Assembly: GCA_038373885.1 (NCBI GenBank)
Contig: JAWZYV010000091.1
Coordinates: 1,302,001 to 1,366,000, forward strand
DNA: 64,000 nt
From: Cheiracanthium punctorium
Taxonomy: Eukaryota; Arthropoda; Arachnida; Araneae; Cheiracanthiidae
Direction of reading: 5' to 3'
Position numbers and translations under genes: made by a program. Below the pieces are notes generated by a model. That model ran no database searches and was not told the origin of the DNA. It was given only the letters and a program-made list of their open reading frames with translations. This document shows, one piece after another, positions 1 to 13,244 of the stretch. The first letter of the stretch is position 1, and each line of letters opens with the position of its first letter.

Positions 1-3000
1 TTGTATTAGTTGCTAAAGAAAAATTTAGCTTTTGTAGAAATTTTGTTTCAAAAGTTTTAGCAAAATTTTAGCATCGATTTTTAAGTAACAATCCATCATT
101 TAGAAAATATTTATGTGATGAGATCATTCTTTTAGTAAGGAAGAAGTAGCATGAATGGGACATTTCGCAATGTAGACTTCTTTTTAATCTAATTTTAATC
201 AATTAATTTAATGGGAATCAGATGAAAATAAATGTCAATATCTTACTTTTCAGGAAACATACACAAAAAGGCACATTCAAACAAGTCTAATAAATATGAA
301 AATTGGAAATACAACGTTCCATAAATTGTCCCTCATGCGGGACAGTCTAATAAATAAAATGACATAAAATAAAAAAAATTTAATGTTAATTTCAACCTTA
401 CTTTTACATACAACAGAACTACTTAAATTTCGCTAAGATATTCTCAAGGGATCGAACAAAATAGCTGATTAACATATTTTAAAACATGAAATTCAGAGTA
501 ATAACAAAAATACTTCATTTCACTAAGACAAATTTGTCTTCCAAAACTTTTAAAGTTTGTAAAAGTAATAAAAATTCGCTAGTGCGTGCTGTGCAACCCT
601 ATGCAATGAAAGGGAGGTAAATCGGCAGTTCACTCATTGATCAATTTAGTTTCCCACTCATTACTTTAACCTGTGTAGTGATTAAATCATATTCAAAAAT
701 ATGAAGACTTTGTTTAATTCAATACTGCTGTTGGCAAAATTAAAAATATAGGGTTACAGAAGTTACTTGCTTCAAGTAACTTCTTATTTATCCAAACAAA
801 CTCTAAACGTAAGTATTTCAATTTTTAAATGTTACGAATTACTTACTTTTAATCTTGAAGTCATAAAATTCCACTTTTTTTGTCATAACTCTAGCAGTCA
901 TTTTACTATTGTTTTGTATAAGAGGTGTAATATTTAGAGGAGCTACATCTACTAGCCGAATTCGATACTAAAAATTCATATACTTGGGGATTTGATGCTA
1001 ACGTCCCATTCATGTTGTTGTTGTTATTAATCTCGAAATCATCTAACTGGGCTAGACAATCCCTATGAATCCGAAAACGTCTTAAAAGTTTGAAAACAGT
1101 TGAGGGTCTAGGAGGAATTTGTTAAAACCCAAACAAAATATGGGCAGGGGAGGCCACATCTGCTGAACACCAATGGCACTCAGGGTATATTTTTTGACCC
1201 TGCGAAAAACGAGGGATCTAGTATGGCCACTCAAGAAGCGCGAGAAAACAGTTTGGTGGAAAGACCTACCCAGATTTTTTGATGTCCCATTCATAACCTG
1301 TCCATTCATGCCACTTCTCTCTTACATTTCCTAGAAAATAAATATGCACAACGAAACTTCATAAATGTGTGATAATAGATTTGTGTTGGTTGCTTTAAAA
1401 ACCACATAAGTCGTACTTTTCCCAACATATTTTGTAAAATATATTTTTTATATCAATGTTAATTAAATAAAAATATTTCATACTTCCAAGCTCAATCATT
1501 ACGATAAAACCAAATAAATTCTTTAAAATCCGCTGTACATTTTTAGTTGATTCTTCAGTTAAACTTCAGTTAAATAGTTGTTGAAATGACAGATTTATTT
1601 CCAGTTCTTTAGTAAATGAGCAAAATTAAGTGTAAAAATCACTTTTAAGAGGAAATCCCTTTTGTTTTTTGTATTGCTTTTTAAGTTGTTCCTCCACTGT
1701 AGTTAGATTATTAATTTTTTAATTGTAATTAACGTACAGAGAAAATTATACCTGACTTTTAAATATAATAACATTTTTAATAAACTGAACAAAAGGATGT
1801 CATTTGCTGCCATATCTGTCATTTCAAAAAGGTCGAATGCTTTAATGTTTTCAGAAAAATTAATTAGAATAATAAGTCAGTTTGAGAGTAAATAACAGAA
1901 CCCCAGGACTTGTTCTACATATCTGGCTAACCTTATCCAAAAAATTAAAAACTATATATATAGTCATAAATATAGTATTGCAATAAAAAAATTTATTATG
2001 TGACGAAAAAGGGAATAGCATTCATAAAGAAATATTATATAATATTTAAGCCCGGCGAGTTTGTATTGTTTGCAAAATCAAGTACTACATCATGCACATC
2101 AGTATAGGGAAATATAAGTATGCTTCAATGTAACAATCACTGAAGACTTCAAAAACAAATTAGATTTCAGAACGTGATAAAGTTAAAAAAAAACAATAAT
2201 ATAATTCTAAATCTTCTCAATGCAGTGCAAATTATATAATTTATAGAATAAAAACAAAAAGATTAGGTGCACATCTTGCACGGATGCCAAAATGGACCTT
2301 GAGATCCTCAAATGGTCCTAGAAAAGTCCTTTGACGCTGTATTTACTCTTTACGATTTCCCCTCAAAATTCAAGGTAATATCCTAAACCACAGATTGGTC
2401 GAGAAAAGATTCAAGGGAGAAGCGATAAGGGAACAGTCTGGATAATTGTCACCGATGACAATTTTTCATTTTTGACGATTTACGCATGGGCATATTCGAT
2501 AATCATTTTCCATTAAAGTTGCCTCTAAAACAGTTCTCCATACATTCTTATACTTGGAACTGCCATAATGGCTCCGAAATATTTCATATCGCCAATGGGT
2601 GACAAATAAGACACCCAAGCTCCAGCGCGATAAGTATGACTAAGCATATTATCAGAGATGAGTCACTTTTTTTTTACTTGTTCATTTTTGATCTTGAACA
2701 TACACGTTTAACCTGTTGGCTCTCATCATTAAACAGACGAACCTAGATGACTCTCCTTTTTTGTTTGATGTTGATTCCCAGAATGGTTCTTTGAACGCTC
2801 CTCCAGACCCGAACGATTGCGCGAGAACAGGTTAAACATGGGTTTAATAGTGGGTTCAAGTACACTTAGGAGGAGGATTCGCCACTGCGCTGTACTCACT
2901 CTACAAGCACAATTTCATGTTCAAAAATCAAAATGGTGTTCCAATCTCATAACGATAGTTATTGATTTCATTGTAGAGGAGCAAAATAGGAAGCAATGAG

Positions 3001-4956
3001 CCATTTTCCTGAAATATTAATCAGGAGCGTTTAACTTTACGACGCTTATTTTCACTCACGGATCTGAGTCACATTCTTTACACCTCCTCAGATCCGCTAT
3101 GGCAAAATGGTGGCATTCTTGGGAACTTTCCAACACGTTCTTTTCTCTCGAGAAATCAACTACAATCACGATGTTAACAAATTGGAAAAGAAAACTCCCT
3201 CCCTCCCTGATGTACTTTTACAAGTAAGTTTGTAAGTCTTAAGAATGCCTAACTCACTTGATTTGATTAGTTTGAATCGCAACTGCATTACGCAAACGCG
3301 GATGGACGTGGATTGAATACCAAGGAAAAAGCTGGAGCATATTTAAAATAAAGAACTACCAAGTATCCAGGGAACTTGGCGATACTGCAATCGTGGATGA
3401 CTGAATTCCGAATTCCGAAATCCACAAAATAGCTAAAAACGCAAACAAAGCAACGCAAAAAATTCTTTTGAAGAGTTTTGGTTAGCCTTTCTACTCGTGT
3501 ATATGGTTGAACTTTTTTACAAGTGAAGTTCGGTGGGCCTTTTGTACCACCGAATCGATCATCTTGTTGATGAGTACCATTTTGTGTGTTATTATACAAA
3601 GTTTTTATTGATTTTAGGTTCTAAAGCCAGTTTTTGTTGTGTGTTCTTGTTGATAAATATAACTTGCGTATCAGTCAGTCAATTTCTTTCTTTTCTTTCC
3701 TTCTTCCTTTTTGAGAAAACCGACCAAAACTTCAGATCGTTAGACCGATGGCTGCAGGATAGGCCCGAACACTTTACTTTCACACTTCAGCCATCTACCA
3801 TGTTAATCCACATATTTATCCACACGGCCATGGTGGAGCCAAATGATTAAATAAATAAATATACGGACCCTGTATAGCCATTTATGCCAATGTCTGTTGT
3901 TTTCTTTATCGTGAAATTGTTTTCTGTTGCAGCAACCCTTGGCCGATGTTATAGATTTTCTGCTATGCATTAATCAAGAAATTCCAAAAAGTGTTCGTGC
4001 AATTCATTCATCTTATGATAAATCATACCACCATATCTCTCATCTAACGGAAAACTCTTATTAAAGCTGCGGTAAGCTGAATGACCTCCTTTTTTCACCA
4101 GAAATTAAAATGAATCCCAGGAGTAAACGCATGACTTATATATTCTTTATGTCCGCTTCCCAAGATACTTTTGTTAGCTTCGAAATATAGATCCAGAAAC
4201 TACTTTTAAAAAATCCTGATGAAGTCTGACCCAAATTTCTGACTTATAAGATTTGTTGCTCTTTCTTTGATTTTGATACAAATAGTTCTTATGTTTGCAA
4301 GGGAGAAAGAATTCAAAGAGTATAAGGCACTTTTAGATGAATTTTATTGTTTTTATTTAAATGTTTAAAGCATTTTAAAATGGGGCAAAGATCAGCATTG
4401 TAAAATATTTTTAAATGTACTGGATACGATTTACATCTGATAATTACTATACACAATTTTAAAGATCAATAGGCTTCTACAATTTGAGATTTTACAGACA
4501 TTAATGGGTCATTTTCAAAATTGGGTGCCATTTGGAAATGTAAGAAGCAAAGATACTATTCCAAAAAATAGGTAGTTTTTTTCCATAATGTAAAACATAC
4601 CTTCTTTTTGAACGTTATTTGAGTATTATTAATGCATTTTTTTCTTTTATTTATTTTTTTTAGATTTTTCCGTTATCAGACTTCAGGAAATTTGTCATGT
4701 CTGTTACTGGACATTTTCTTTGAGGTTTGTACATTTATGTTTAGCACAAAATAATACCAAGTGATATATTACATAAGTATAGAGTCCTTTTGTCAATATA
4801 ATATAGTCCTTCCCAATTAAAAATATTTTTTTTGTAAGTTTTTGTTTGTCATGTCTGTTACTTACTATAGTAACAGACATTACATTTCAAGGAACAAAAA
4901 TTCATGCTTCTTGCTCTAGTCTAAATCCTTCACAAGAGCATGAAAAGAGACATTTA
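1..4956. other. AT-rich gene-free stretch
   Basis: I see no supported gene or complete element here. The short open frames are those expected by chance in AT-rich DNA. From about 4.69 kb a 13-base motif, GTAACAGACATGA and its complement, begins to recur; it is described separately. Confidence 0.5.
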
Positions 4957-4964
4957 ATTTAGAC

Positions 4965-5164
4965 CAGGTATGGGCAAACTCTGGAAAGTTGCTGGCCAAA
5001 CTTTATGATGTTAACGAACTCGCGGGCCAAACTTTCGGAAGTTAACAAAGTCGTGGGCCTTATAATTCGGATGTGTTTGGATTTTGAATGCTTTATATGG
5101 GGTTTTTGACATGTTCCGTGGGCCGGATCAAAATTCGAGATGGGCCGAAGGTTGCCCATGGGTG
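4965..5164. mobile_element. hAT-type MITE, 7/8-bp TSD
   Basis: This 200-bp element starts CAGGTATGGGCAAAC and ends with the inverted form GTTGCCCATGGGTG. It is flanked by ATTTAGAC (4957-4964) and ATTTAGCC (5165-5172), a 7/8 target duplication. The internal GCGGGCC/GGGCCGG wording resembles hAT MITEs of other animals. It has no coding capacity. Confidence 0.65.
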
Positions 5165-5223
5165 ATTTAGCCTAAAAAACTCATGATATAAATTAATCAA
5201 TTGCCCGCAAGAACATGCTCAGG

Positions 5224-5352
5224 CATGGGGGGGGGATATCGGGATACACCCCCCCCCCGAAATTTTTGGATTAGTGATGAAATTCCGTCTATTTATACAC
5301 ATATAAGTTCATATCTCCCCCCCCCCGAAAAATTTTCCTGGCTACGCGCCTG
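5224..5352. mobile_element. hAT MITE with TSD TGCTCAGG
   Basis: A 129-bp copy of the family seen complete at 16035-16204, ending CCTGGCTACGCGCCTG. It lacks most of the left terminus (it begins CATGGGGGG), yet is still flanked by perfect 8-bp repeats TGCTCAGG at 5216-5223 and 5353-5360. Both ends carry G or C homopolymers. Confidence 0.8.
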
Positions 5353-5360
5353 TGCTCAGG

Positions 5361-7340
5361 CATGGACTCTAACCGTCCTTCGCAGCAAAGTGTCCACAGG
5401 AAAAATGGGCAGAATCTGTTCTCTTTTAACAAATATGGCCCAACTAACCAACTAATAGCATAGCAGTGGTCCAGTCACGGTGGTCATCTCTCAAACAGAT
5501 GAAAACATCAATGCAGGACCTCCTGTCCCCTTTAACATGAAGATGCCTTGTATTTTAAGTGGGGACACTTTAATGACACAGGCCCCTGCGAGGGAAATCC
5601 CTGTGTCCGGCCTTCTCAGCTATATTTTGTAAAAGTTCCTGTTTTTTTTTTTCTTTCTTTTTCCCAATAAACTCCGCAGATTGCGGCTAAAGGCTCGAAG
5701 GTCAGCTCCGCCGACCAAGCCGGCAAACCTGTGGCATTCAAATTCAAAGTAGCAAATAAATAAATATCTTTTATGCAAATAATTAAAGTAACGAACATGG
5801 ACGGCATGCAATAAAAATACTTATCACAAATAGGCTTTTGCTTTTACAGTCAACTGCCAAAAACTCAAAAGTCAGTTTATATTTCTTTTTCGACCATGCT
5901 TTAATGGTAAACAGGTTCTGATATTCTCAAATTTTAATTTGTTGTTTAAAAAATTGAAAAGAATGTATGGTAACAGACATGACATCAATGTCAGGACAGC
6001 TATATTTAATCATCAAAAGTCTAGCATTTTTCTTAAAACCCTAAAAAAAAAGACCCTTTCATAATGTAATTTAAACTCTATTTCACCATGTCAGGGCAGA
6101 AATTTTAGTATAGGGACAGTAATTCTGAATAACATGTTTCAAGCTATATGACTCGGACAGCTGTATCTTCGGACAGCTATATAGCAGTATCTTCTCTTCT
6201 CAGTTTTTTTAATTATTCGGTAGTATATTTTTTAATCTATACTTCCAGTACTGGAAGCTGTCTGATAAAAACCGTGATGAAAAGAAAATCATTTAAATTT
6301 TCTTATACTTTATTCAAACTTTAAAATATCTGTTTTTATATTTAAAAAAGTATTTTAGAGTTTTTGACTAAAGAAATTATCATCTCAAATTAAGACAATT
6401 TGAAATTCTGGAAATTTAAAATAAGCTCTCTCTATTACATTTCCCGCACAGATGAATAAATAAATAAAATACATAAATGAATATCTAATATCTGCAAGGT
6501 GTATTTCCAGTGCTTTCCCATGGCATGGCATTTAGAGCTTTTTCTATAGTACGCTGCCATACATACCTTCGACTGACATGATATTTATACATGCTATTAA
6601 TATTACGATAAAATGCTCTCGTTTCAATTGGATTTTAAAAATAGTGTTCGACATAGGTTAGTCTATCTGTTTACAATAACAACCATAAAGGTGAACAGAC
6701 TTTTGCAAAATGCAAGTATGTTCGAATAAGAAAACAAAATTTTCATGTTGAATACAGTGTGATAATACTTATGGGTAGTTTACAGAATCAAATAAAATCA
6801 TCCATATACTTTACGTTTTATGGAGCGACAACCGAATGAAATATGCTTACAACTACAATGTAATTTTCAGTAAGTAATCGCTAATCAGAAATAAGATATT
6901 AGATATTTGAATGATTTTGATATCTAAGTAAGGTTTTATACTACCTTTTCTCTTTGGCTTCATCTGACAAACAAACAAAAAAAAAAAAAAAAAAAAAAAA
7001 AAAGATAAATAATGCGAAGCCCATTGATTATTAAACGCTTTCCAATACAAATAGTATTTTTTAATTTCAGTCAAATTTGGCGATACTTTGAGGACAACCT
7101 CAAAAAAGCTGTATATCGTGGCTAATGCAATTTTGCGACACCCTGTAAAAAAATATTATTTACATCCTTTGAATGACTAGTAAGTTGTTATAAACGTTTA
7201 TAAACTTATTGTATTGTCTTATAAATGGATAAATGTCTCTAAGCTGCCATAAACCGTAATGTTTTGAAAGAACTGTCAATCCTACAGATACTATTTCGAT
7301 GAGGAATATTTTGTAATCTTTAATAACATATATGAATATT
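5361..7340. other. Unassigned AT-rich stretch with poly-A
   Basis: No gene is supported. 5440-5600 is somewhat GC-richer and TE-like but has no clear ends. A run of 27 A residues lies at 6977-7003. Copies of CAGCTATAT and of GTAACAGACATGA at 5965-6190 hint at an old unidentified repeat. Confidence 0.4.
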
Positions 7341-9323
7341 TTTACTTCCTTGTACGTAGTATAAGGAAGTAATGTGATCCCGAAAAATTTTGGGGGCCAA
7401 ATTTAGACAAAAAAACCGATTTTGACTACCTCTAAATTGAATTTTAAAAATTTTTTCGATGCATCTCATCGTAGGCTAGCATGCACGATCATATTAACGC
7501 GTCTGCAACTCATTTTGACCAGCGGCGAGTTTATTGTGGTCAGTTTTTCCATGCCGTCTGTACGTACGTACGTACGTATGTATGTAACTCGCATATCTCA
7601 AAAACTATGGGTCGTAGAATGTTGAGATTTGATATTTAGGATTGTTCTATGATCTAGTTGTGCACCTCCCCTTTTGGTCGCAATCGAATGAATAGTTTAT
7701 GTACAGGACCGCCCAAAAGATTCGAAATACATTACGCTCTATGGGCCGAAAATCATTAAACTCGCATATCTCAAAAACTATTAGGCGTAGAATGTCGAAA
7801 CTTCATATTTTGGATAGTTGTAACATCTAGTTGTGCACCTCCCCTTTTGGTTCCATTCGATTGGATAGTTTATCTACAGGACCGCCCAAAACATTCGAAA
7901 TACATTACGCTCAATGGGCCGAAATTCATTAAACTCGCATATCTCAAAAACTGTTAGGCGTAGAATGTTGAAACTTTATATTTAGGATTATTGTAACATC
8001 TAGTTGTGCACCTCCCCTTTCGGTTCCATTCGACTGGATAGTTTATCTACAGAACCGCCTAAAAGATTCGAAATACATTACGCTCTATGGGCCGAAATTC
8101 ATCAAAGCGTTTTTTAGAGGTATTGGGCTATTTCAAACGACTCAGAAGTGATATATGCTGTAAAGAGTTTGAAAATGAATTTCCCCATTAAAAAAAGTGT
8201 GTTTATCATTTACAGTTCTGCTACAGGAACACTCAAAAGATTTCCAATACATTACGGTCAATGGCAATTTTAGGAGATTCATCCATTTCAAGCACAATAC
8301 CGTCCTACCACATAAGTTAGGTAATGGTCCGACCACCGTCACGTGCCTCCCTCAAGTACTATGCCAAAAGTCGCCAAGCTTGGCGACTTTTTTGTGTACG
8401 TGTGTGCATATTTAACTCTCAAATCTCAAAAACTATTATGAAATTTCATATATAAGATTGTTGTAACATCTAGTTGTGCATGTCGATTTTTGGTTAAAAT
8501 CTACTGGAGAGTTTATTTACAGGTCCACTGAAAAGAATTTCAGTACTTTAATGTCTATGGACATCTTCAATATAATACAATTGTAGACAGTCATTGTTTG
8601 GGACATGCCCAAAATCTCGCCGTGTGTCCTCGACCTTGGCGAGTTTTGCCGAAATGTCGCCAAATTTGGCGATAGTCAGTCATTTGGTCCATGCCCAAAG
8701 TATCGCCATTTGTCATCGTTCTTGGCGGGTTTTGGCGAAATATCGCCAAATTTGGCGATAATCTGTTATTGTTGGTCCATGCTTAATATCTCGCCAAATG
8801 TCGTCGACATTGACGAGTTTCGCCGAAATATCGCTAAATTTGGCGCCAAAAATTATTTCGTATTTTGTATAACTCTAAAACTTTAACCCGTAGAATTTTG
8901 AACTCTTGTATTTAGAACTATATTATAATATCTAACGGTTTTCAATATCTTTTTTGACAGCAATGGACTGGGAATTTTTTTACAGGGTGAGCCAAATGAC
9001 TTTAAATACATTAAGGTGTATGGATGCATTCAATTCATTGAAAGTCTGTGGTCAATGACTACTTTGGCTATCCCCAAAATCTCGCAAACTATCTCAAGTT
9101 TGTCGGCTTTTGGTGAAATATCGCCAAATAAATTGTCAGAAAGAAATCTTTCAAATTGAACTCAGCTTGGCGATATCAAAATGTTTGGCTAGAAATCGCT
9201 ATATCTTACTATTATTGATATTTTATATCTTTCAAACAAATAAGTTTAGAGGAAGTGCGTAAAAAACATTTTTGATTTAATAGACGTGCAAGGAAGTCAT
9301 GTGTTGGACACATCAGATTTTTT
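7341..9323 (+). mobile_element. HINE/DINE-like repeat family, copy 1
   Basis: A ~1.98-kb repeat present three times in the window. The 5' end is a T-run plus ACTTCCTTGTACG, inside a hairpin with AAGGAAGT. The 3' end carries the inverted form (CGTGCAAGGAAGT), then the small stem-loop ATGTGTTGGACACAT, then CAGATTTTTT. Internally there is a CGTA microsatellite near 7560, three 173-bp tandem units starting at 7694, 7867 and 8040, and three ~87-bp units from 8604 rich in TTTGGCGATA and its complement. Subterminal inverted repeats, internal tandem repeats, a 3' stem-loop and T-rich insertion sites match the published architecture of Helentron-associated HINE/DINE-1 elements. The class call is inference; the repeat itself is seen directly. 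No protein is encoded. Confidence 0.75.
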
Positions 9324-10194
9324 GTTTTTTTATTTAAAGTAGCCAAATATCTCTAACATACGCTTTGAACTTTGATTGCCCATAGAGCTGAAGGTTTTGG
9401 AATTACTTAAGGTACTCCTCTAAAAGAAGTGCAAATGCTACGCACACTATTTTCAATAGGGTACACGGTACAGTACTAGAAATGGTATTTTTGCCAGGAC
9501 AGTGGCAAAAACGGAAAAAAAAAAAACCTGGGCAAAAATGGAAAAAAACTGTTCTTAAATAATGCGAAGTAAGGTCTACAATTTAATAAAGGTTATAATG
9601 TCATTAATAATGAAATTAATTTTTGTGCACTATTTATTATAAATTTGCTGATTGATAAATACTATAATTAAAACAATTTGATGAAAACATCCTAATATGC
9701 AAATAAAGAAATTGAAAAATTGAATTCAAAATATTTATCCTTATAAGGTAACTAGATTTATTTTCTTCCTTTTTCTTTTGAAAGGAACAAGTTTAATTCA
9801 TTTTAATCTTCGGTTACTTGTAGTATTCAAATACACTAGTGCAAGTCACCAGTGCAATCAATCCCTTGTTAGATGCCTAGGTCATACATTAGTTATCAAA
9901 GTACAATGTCCTCTAGCCTCCAACTATTGCAGCTTTTTTTGAAATTAATCAGTAGAAACTTGAAAAGTAACAAAAAAGAGGTATCTGCAGATACGCCTTC
10001 TTTGTAGAAAGCTATAGTCCAGAACACGGACTTGGATATAAGACAATCATCGACTAGCGTCAGCCTTTCAAAGGAAAATACTTGATCCCCTTTTAATGAT
10101 TATGTTTCAGAAAAAGTGATCAGAATGGTCAGTGCCTATAATTGGTAGCAATGTGTTTTAAGCTTGAGAAATTTCCAAGCAATTCTGCTCACTA

Positions 10195-10400
10195 GCTGCA
10201 CACCTTCAAATATGTCCAGGAAGTAGTGCTGCTATTGAAAGATTCTTTTCCCAACTTTTCTTTTATCCAAACTAAAACTCGAAATAAACTGTTGACAAAT
10301 ACTTTTTATAAGCTAGTTTACTGACATGCAATGCTAAAACAACAAAGGTTTGATTGTAAAGTAGATGTTACTGAATTGGTTGAAATTTAACAGTATTCTG
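10195..10400 (+). pseudogene. hAT transposase C-terminal remnant
   Basis: Conceptual translation of this stretch shows the motif CPGSSAAIERFFSQ, which fits the hAT C-terminal dimerisation region (family pattern P.TSA..ER.FS). Stops and frame changes follow immediately, and the catalytic part is not recognisable upstream. It lies inside the hAT element bounded by GTACAGTA duplications, just before the nested Helitron, consistent with the 3' part of that element's own transposase. It is not functional. Confidence 0.6.
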
Positions 10401-10696
10401 CTTTTCAATGTAATAAAAAAATTTCTGCATTTCTAAATCATCCGTTATTATTACATTCATTTACAGCCTACACAGCCCCTACACTCTGCAATTGTATGAT
10501 TATCACTTTATGATAAAAGCATAGTGAATAGTTCATTTAATTCCCTGTTTACTTGTTTTCTACTAGAATTGTGCATAGTTTCATTTCTAATTTTGTCATT
10601 AAAATAGAGTACTATTTTATAAAATATTTCTGTCATTATAATGCATATACTATATCATTATAATGCATGTATTATACTTATTTAAAGCTACTCAAA

Positions 10697-13033
10697 TCTT
10701 ATAAATAAAAATGAAATTCTGTTTGTTTGTTTATTTGTTTGTTTGTTTGTTTGTGGATTTGATTCGTATACAAAGCCACAAAAATGGACCTATCGGCCTG
10801 AAATTTAGCACAGATATGTAAAATAATATAGAATAAATCACAGTCCACTTTAAAACTTTGAAAGTCCACCCGTTCCCGGAATTTAAGAGATTTTTTATGC
10901 TCTTCACGCAAAATTCTTTCCGTAATTGTAACCCCTGTATTGAAAAAAGTGTGAAATAAGGATCGTGGTTGCCATGTGTGGCGATTTTGCCGAATAAAAT
11001 GTCGTTCGTATACAAATCCACAAAAATTAACCTATTGGCCTGAAATTTAGCACAGATATGTAAAATAATATAGAATAAATGGTAGTCCACTTTAAAACTT
11101 TGAAAGTCCACCCGTTCTCGGAATTTAAGAGATTTTTTATACTCTTCACGCAAAAAGCTTTCCGTAATTGTAATCCCTGTAGTGAAAAAAGTGTGAAATA
11201 AGGATCGTGGTTGCCATGTGTGGCGATTTTGCAGAATAAAATGTTTTAAATTCTCAAAGTAAAAATAAAAGAATAATAATGATTTTTTTTTTGTTAGTTT
11301 ATAGTCGTAAGGTTATTTTTTTCTTAATTATAATATCGTGTGCATGGGCAATCAGAGCAGGAATGTAATGCTTTACACGCAAAACAATAAGAATTGAAGA
11401 TTTCCGAGGCTAATGTGTAAATTTTTTTAGTTTGGCGAAAAAATAAAATGGCTGAAATATGGATTTTGAGTAAGTGAGTTCTAGCGGTTTGCACAGTTTT
11501 CGGCTTGGCGCAATTTATTGAGAGCTTAAGGAAATAGATTTTTGAAAACAAGTGCAAAGGTTTTATTAGAATACAGCGTTAAATTTTATTGATCCGTGAA
11601 AAAATAATGCAGTTATTAAGGGATTTCAAGCGATCTAACTTCAGAATTCTCGCCAATTGAGTACATTGATTTAAGTTGGGGGAATTCCGCCAAATTTCAG
11701 AAAACTGAAATCTTCTCATTTAGTACATCGGAGTAACGATGAATAAAACACATTATAGTTGATAATTAAAAAAAAATCGGCTGATTAAGGGATTCCAATT
11801 TTCAAATAAATGCGTGCTACTCTTTGGCGGTCGAACCATTTCCCATATTGATTGCTGCTAAGTCAATGCTTCGAATGATTCCCTGAAAAAACTCTTGCAA
11901 AATGGCGTATGTTGGCACTTTGGCGAGGCTTAGATTTGAAACTGGATTTTATTTGAGACTGGTATATAAAATAACACTGGTTATACATAAAAATGAATGT
12001 TGGTATGTGTTTATGAGGTTGAAAAATCCAGTACCGTTGAGCACCGTTGCACGATGAAATTTGGTTCACCTAAGTCTTTTATGATGGAGAAGATTTTTAT
12101 GCTATCCGTTTTCCTTAACTTGCCACTTGGTGCCGCAGCACAACGTTGAATTCTATTCCGTTTAGCCGTTTGCTATGCGAATATCGTCCAACCGATTTCG
12201 ATGAAATTTGGTACACGCGAATATTAGAACACGGAGAATATTTTTCACTATCCATTTTGCTGTAACTTGCCGCTAAATGGCGCTGCAAAGCATCAACTTC
12301 TATACCGTTCGAACGATCGGCATAAAATTTTTTATACTTACTCATTTGAGCACGAAGAATATATTCTAACTGCGTTCCTTTTGATGTTACTCACCACTAG
12401 ATGACACTGCAATGCATTATTATTTTAACTCGCCACTAGATGACGCTGCAGAAGACCAAATTCTTGACCATTCAAACGGTCGTATGAAAATCAGTATACA
12501 TAGCTATTTGAACAATGAGATTATTTTGGCGTTATCCATTTTGCTATAACTCGCCACTTGACGGCGCTGTAGCAAATCATTACTTTATTGAACCACTAGA
12601 TGGTCCTGCAGTGTATCACTTCTTGACTGTGCAAATAATCGCTATGAAAATAGGTATACATAGATATTGGAACACGGGGAAGAGTTTGACGCTATCCATT
12701 TTCCTATAACTTGCCACTAGATGTCGCGTCAACACATGAACTTCAGGACTGTCCAGCCGATAGTCATGAAAATTCGTATACATCGATATCAAAGCGAAAA
12801 ATATTTTCGCCGTATCCGTTTTGCTAAAACTCGCCACTAGATTGCGCTACGCCGCATGGCCTTCTGCACCGTACAAACGATTGCCTTGCAATTCGGTATG
12901 CATGATTATTGGACACAATATAACGCGATATTCTCTTTGCTATATCTTTTTATTACAATGAATAGTAATCACCACAAATCGTCATATCAAAAAGTCCATT
13001 CATTCCCGTGCGAAGAACGGGTACTTCAGCTAG
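10697..13033 (+). mobile_element. Non-autonomous Helitron, copy 1
   Basis: The 5' terminus is TCTTATAAATAAAAATG preceded by A. The 3' terminus has the hairpin CCCGT-GCGAAGA-ACGGG (13005-13021), a short spacer ending CTAG, and then T. TC start, hairpin, CTRR end and A|T insertion are the canonical Helitron hallmarks. No Rep/helicase is encoded. The copy carries a 242-bp tandem duplication near its 5' end (10763 and 11005) that copy 2 lacks, and a degenerate array with the phrase CCACTAGATGNCGC in its 3' third. Confidence 0.9.
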
Positions 13034-13244
13034 TATAATATAAATATCAATAGTATAGATTTTTAACTAAAATATATTTTATGTGTTTAAATTTTCTTGA
13101 AAAACAAAAGACACAGTGAATAGTTTTTTAGCCAGTTTGGATGGCAAAAATGGCAAAAATCTATTTTTACGGGGACGGTTTTTACCATGTTCTTTCTGCG
13201 ATTTTCCCCACCTATGGCAAAATCTTACCAACCCTGGTACAGTA

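Larger units (their letters stand above)
9476..13236 (+). mobile_element. hAT element split by a Helitron
   Basis: The element begins CTAGAAATGGTATTTTTGCC and ends TACCAACCCTG; the reverse complement of the end, CAGGGTTGGTAAGATTTTGC, matches the start. It is flanked by perfect 8-bp repeats GTACAGTA at 9468-9475 and 13237-13244. Helitron copy 1 (10697-13033) accounts for 2337 bp, leaving about 1.4 kb of original hAT sequence, which holds a decayed transposase C-terminus. Confidence 0.75.

Noticed and set aside
3288..3850. Overlapping ~100-codon frames on both strands
   Set aside because: Low-complexity hydrophobic text with no family resemblance; overlapping frames suggest chance.
8604..8850. 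CRISPR-like regular repeats
   Set aside because: The units are contiguous tandem repeats of ~87 bp without unique spacers, within a eukaryotic repeat family.
10699..11153. Paired 70- and 140-codon minus-strand frames, repeated at 16713
   Set aside because: They lie in the 5' part of the Helitron and repeat with it. Their similarity is due to the DNA repeat, not protein conservation.
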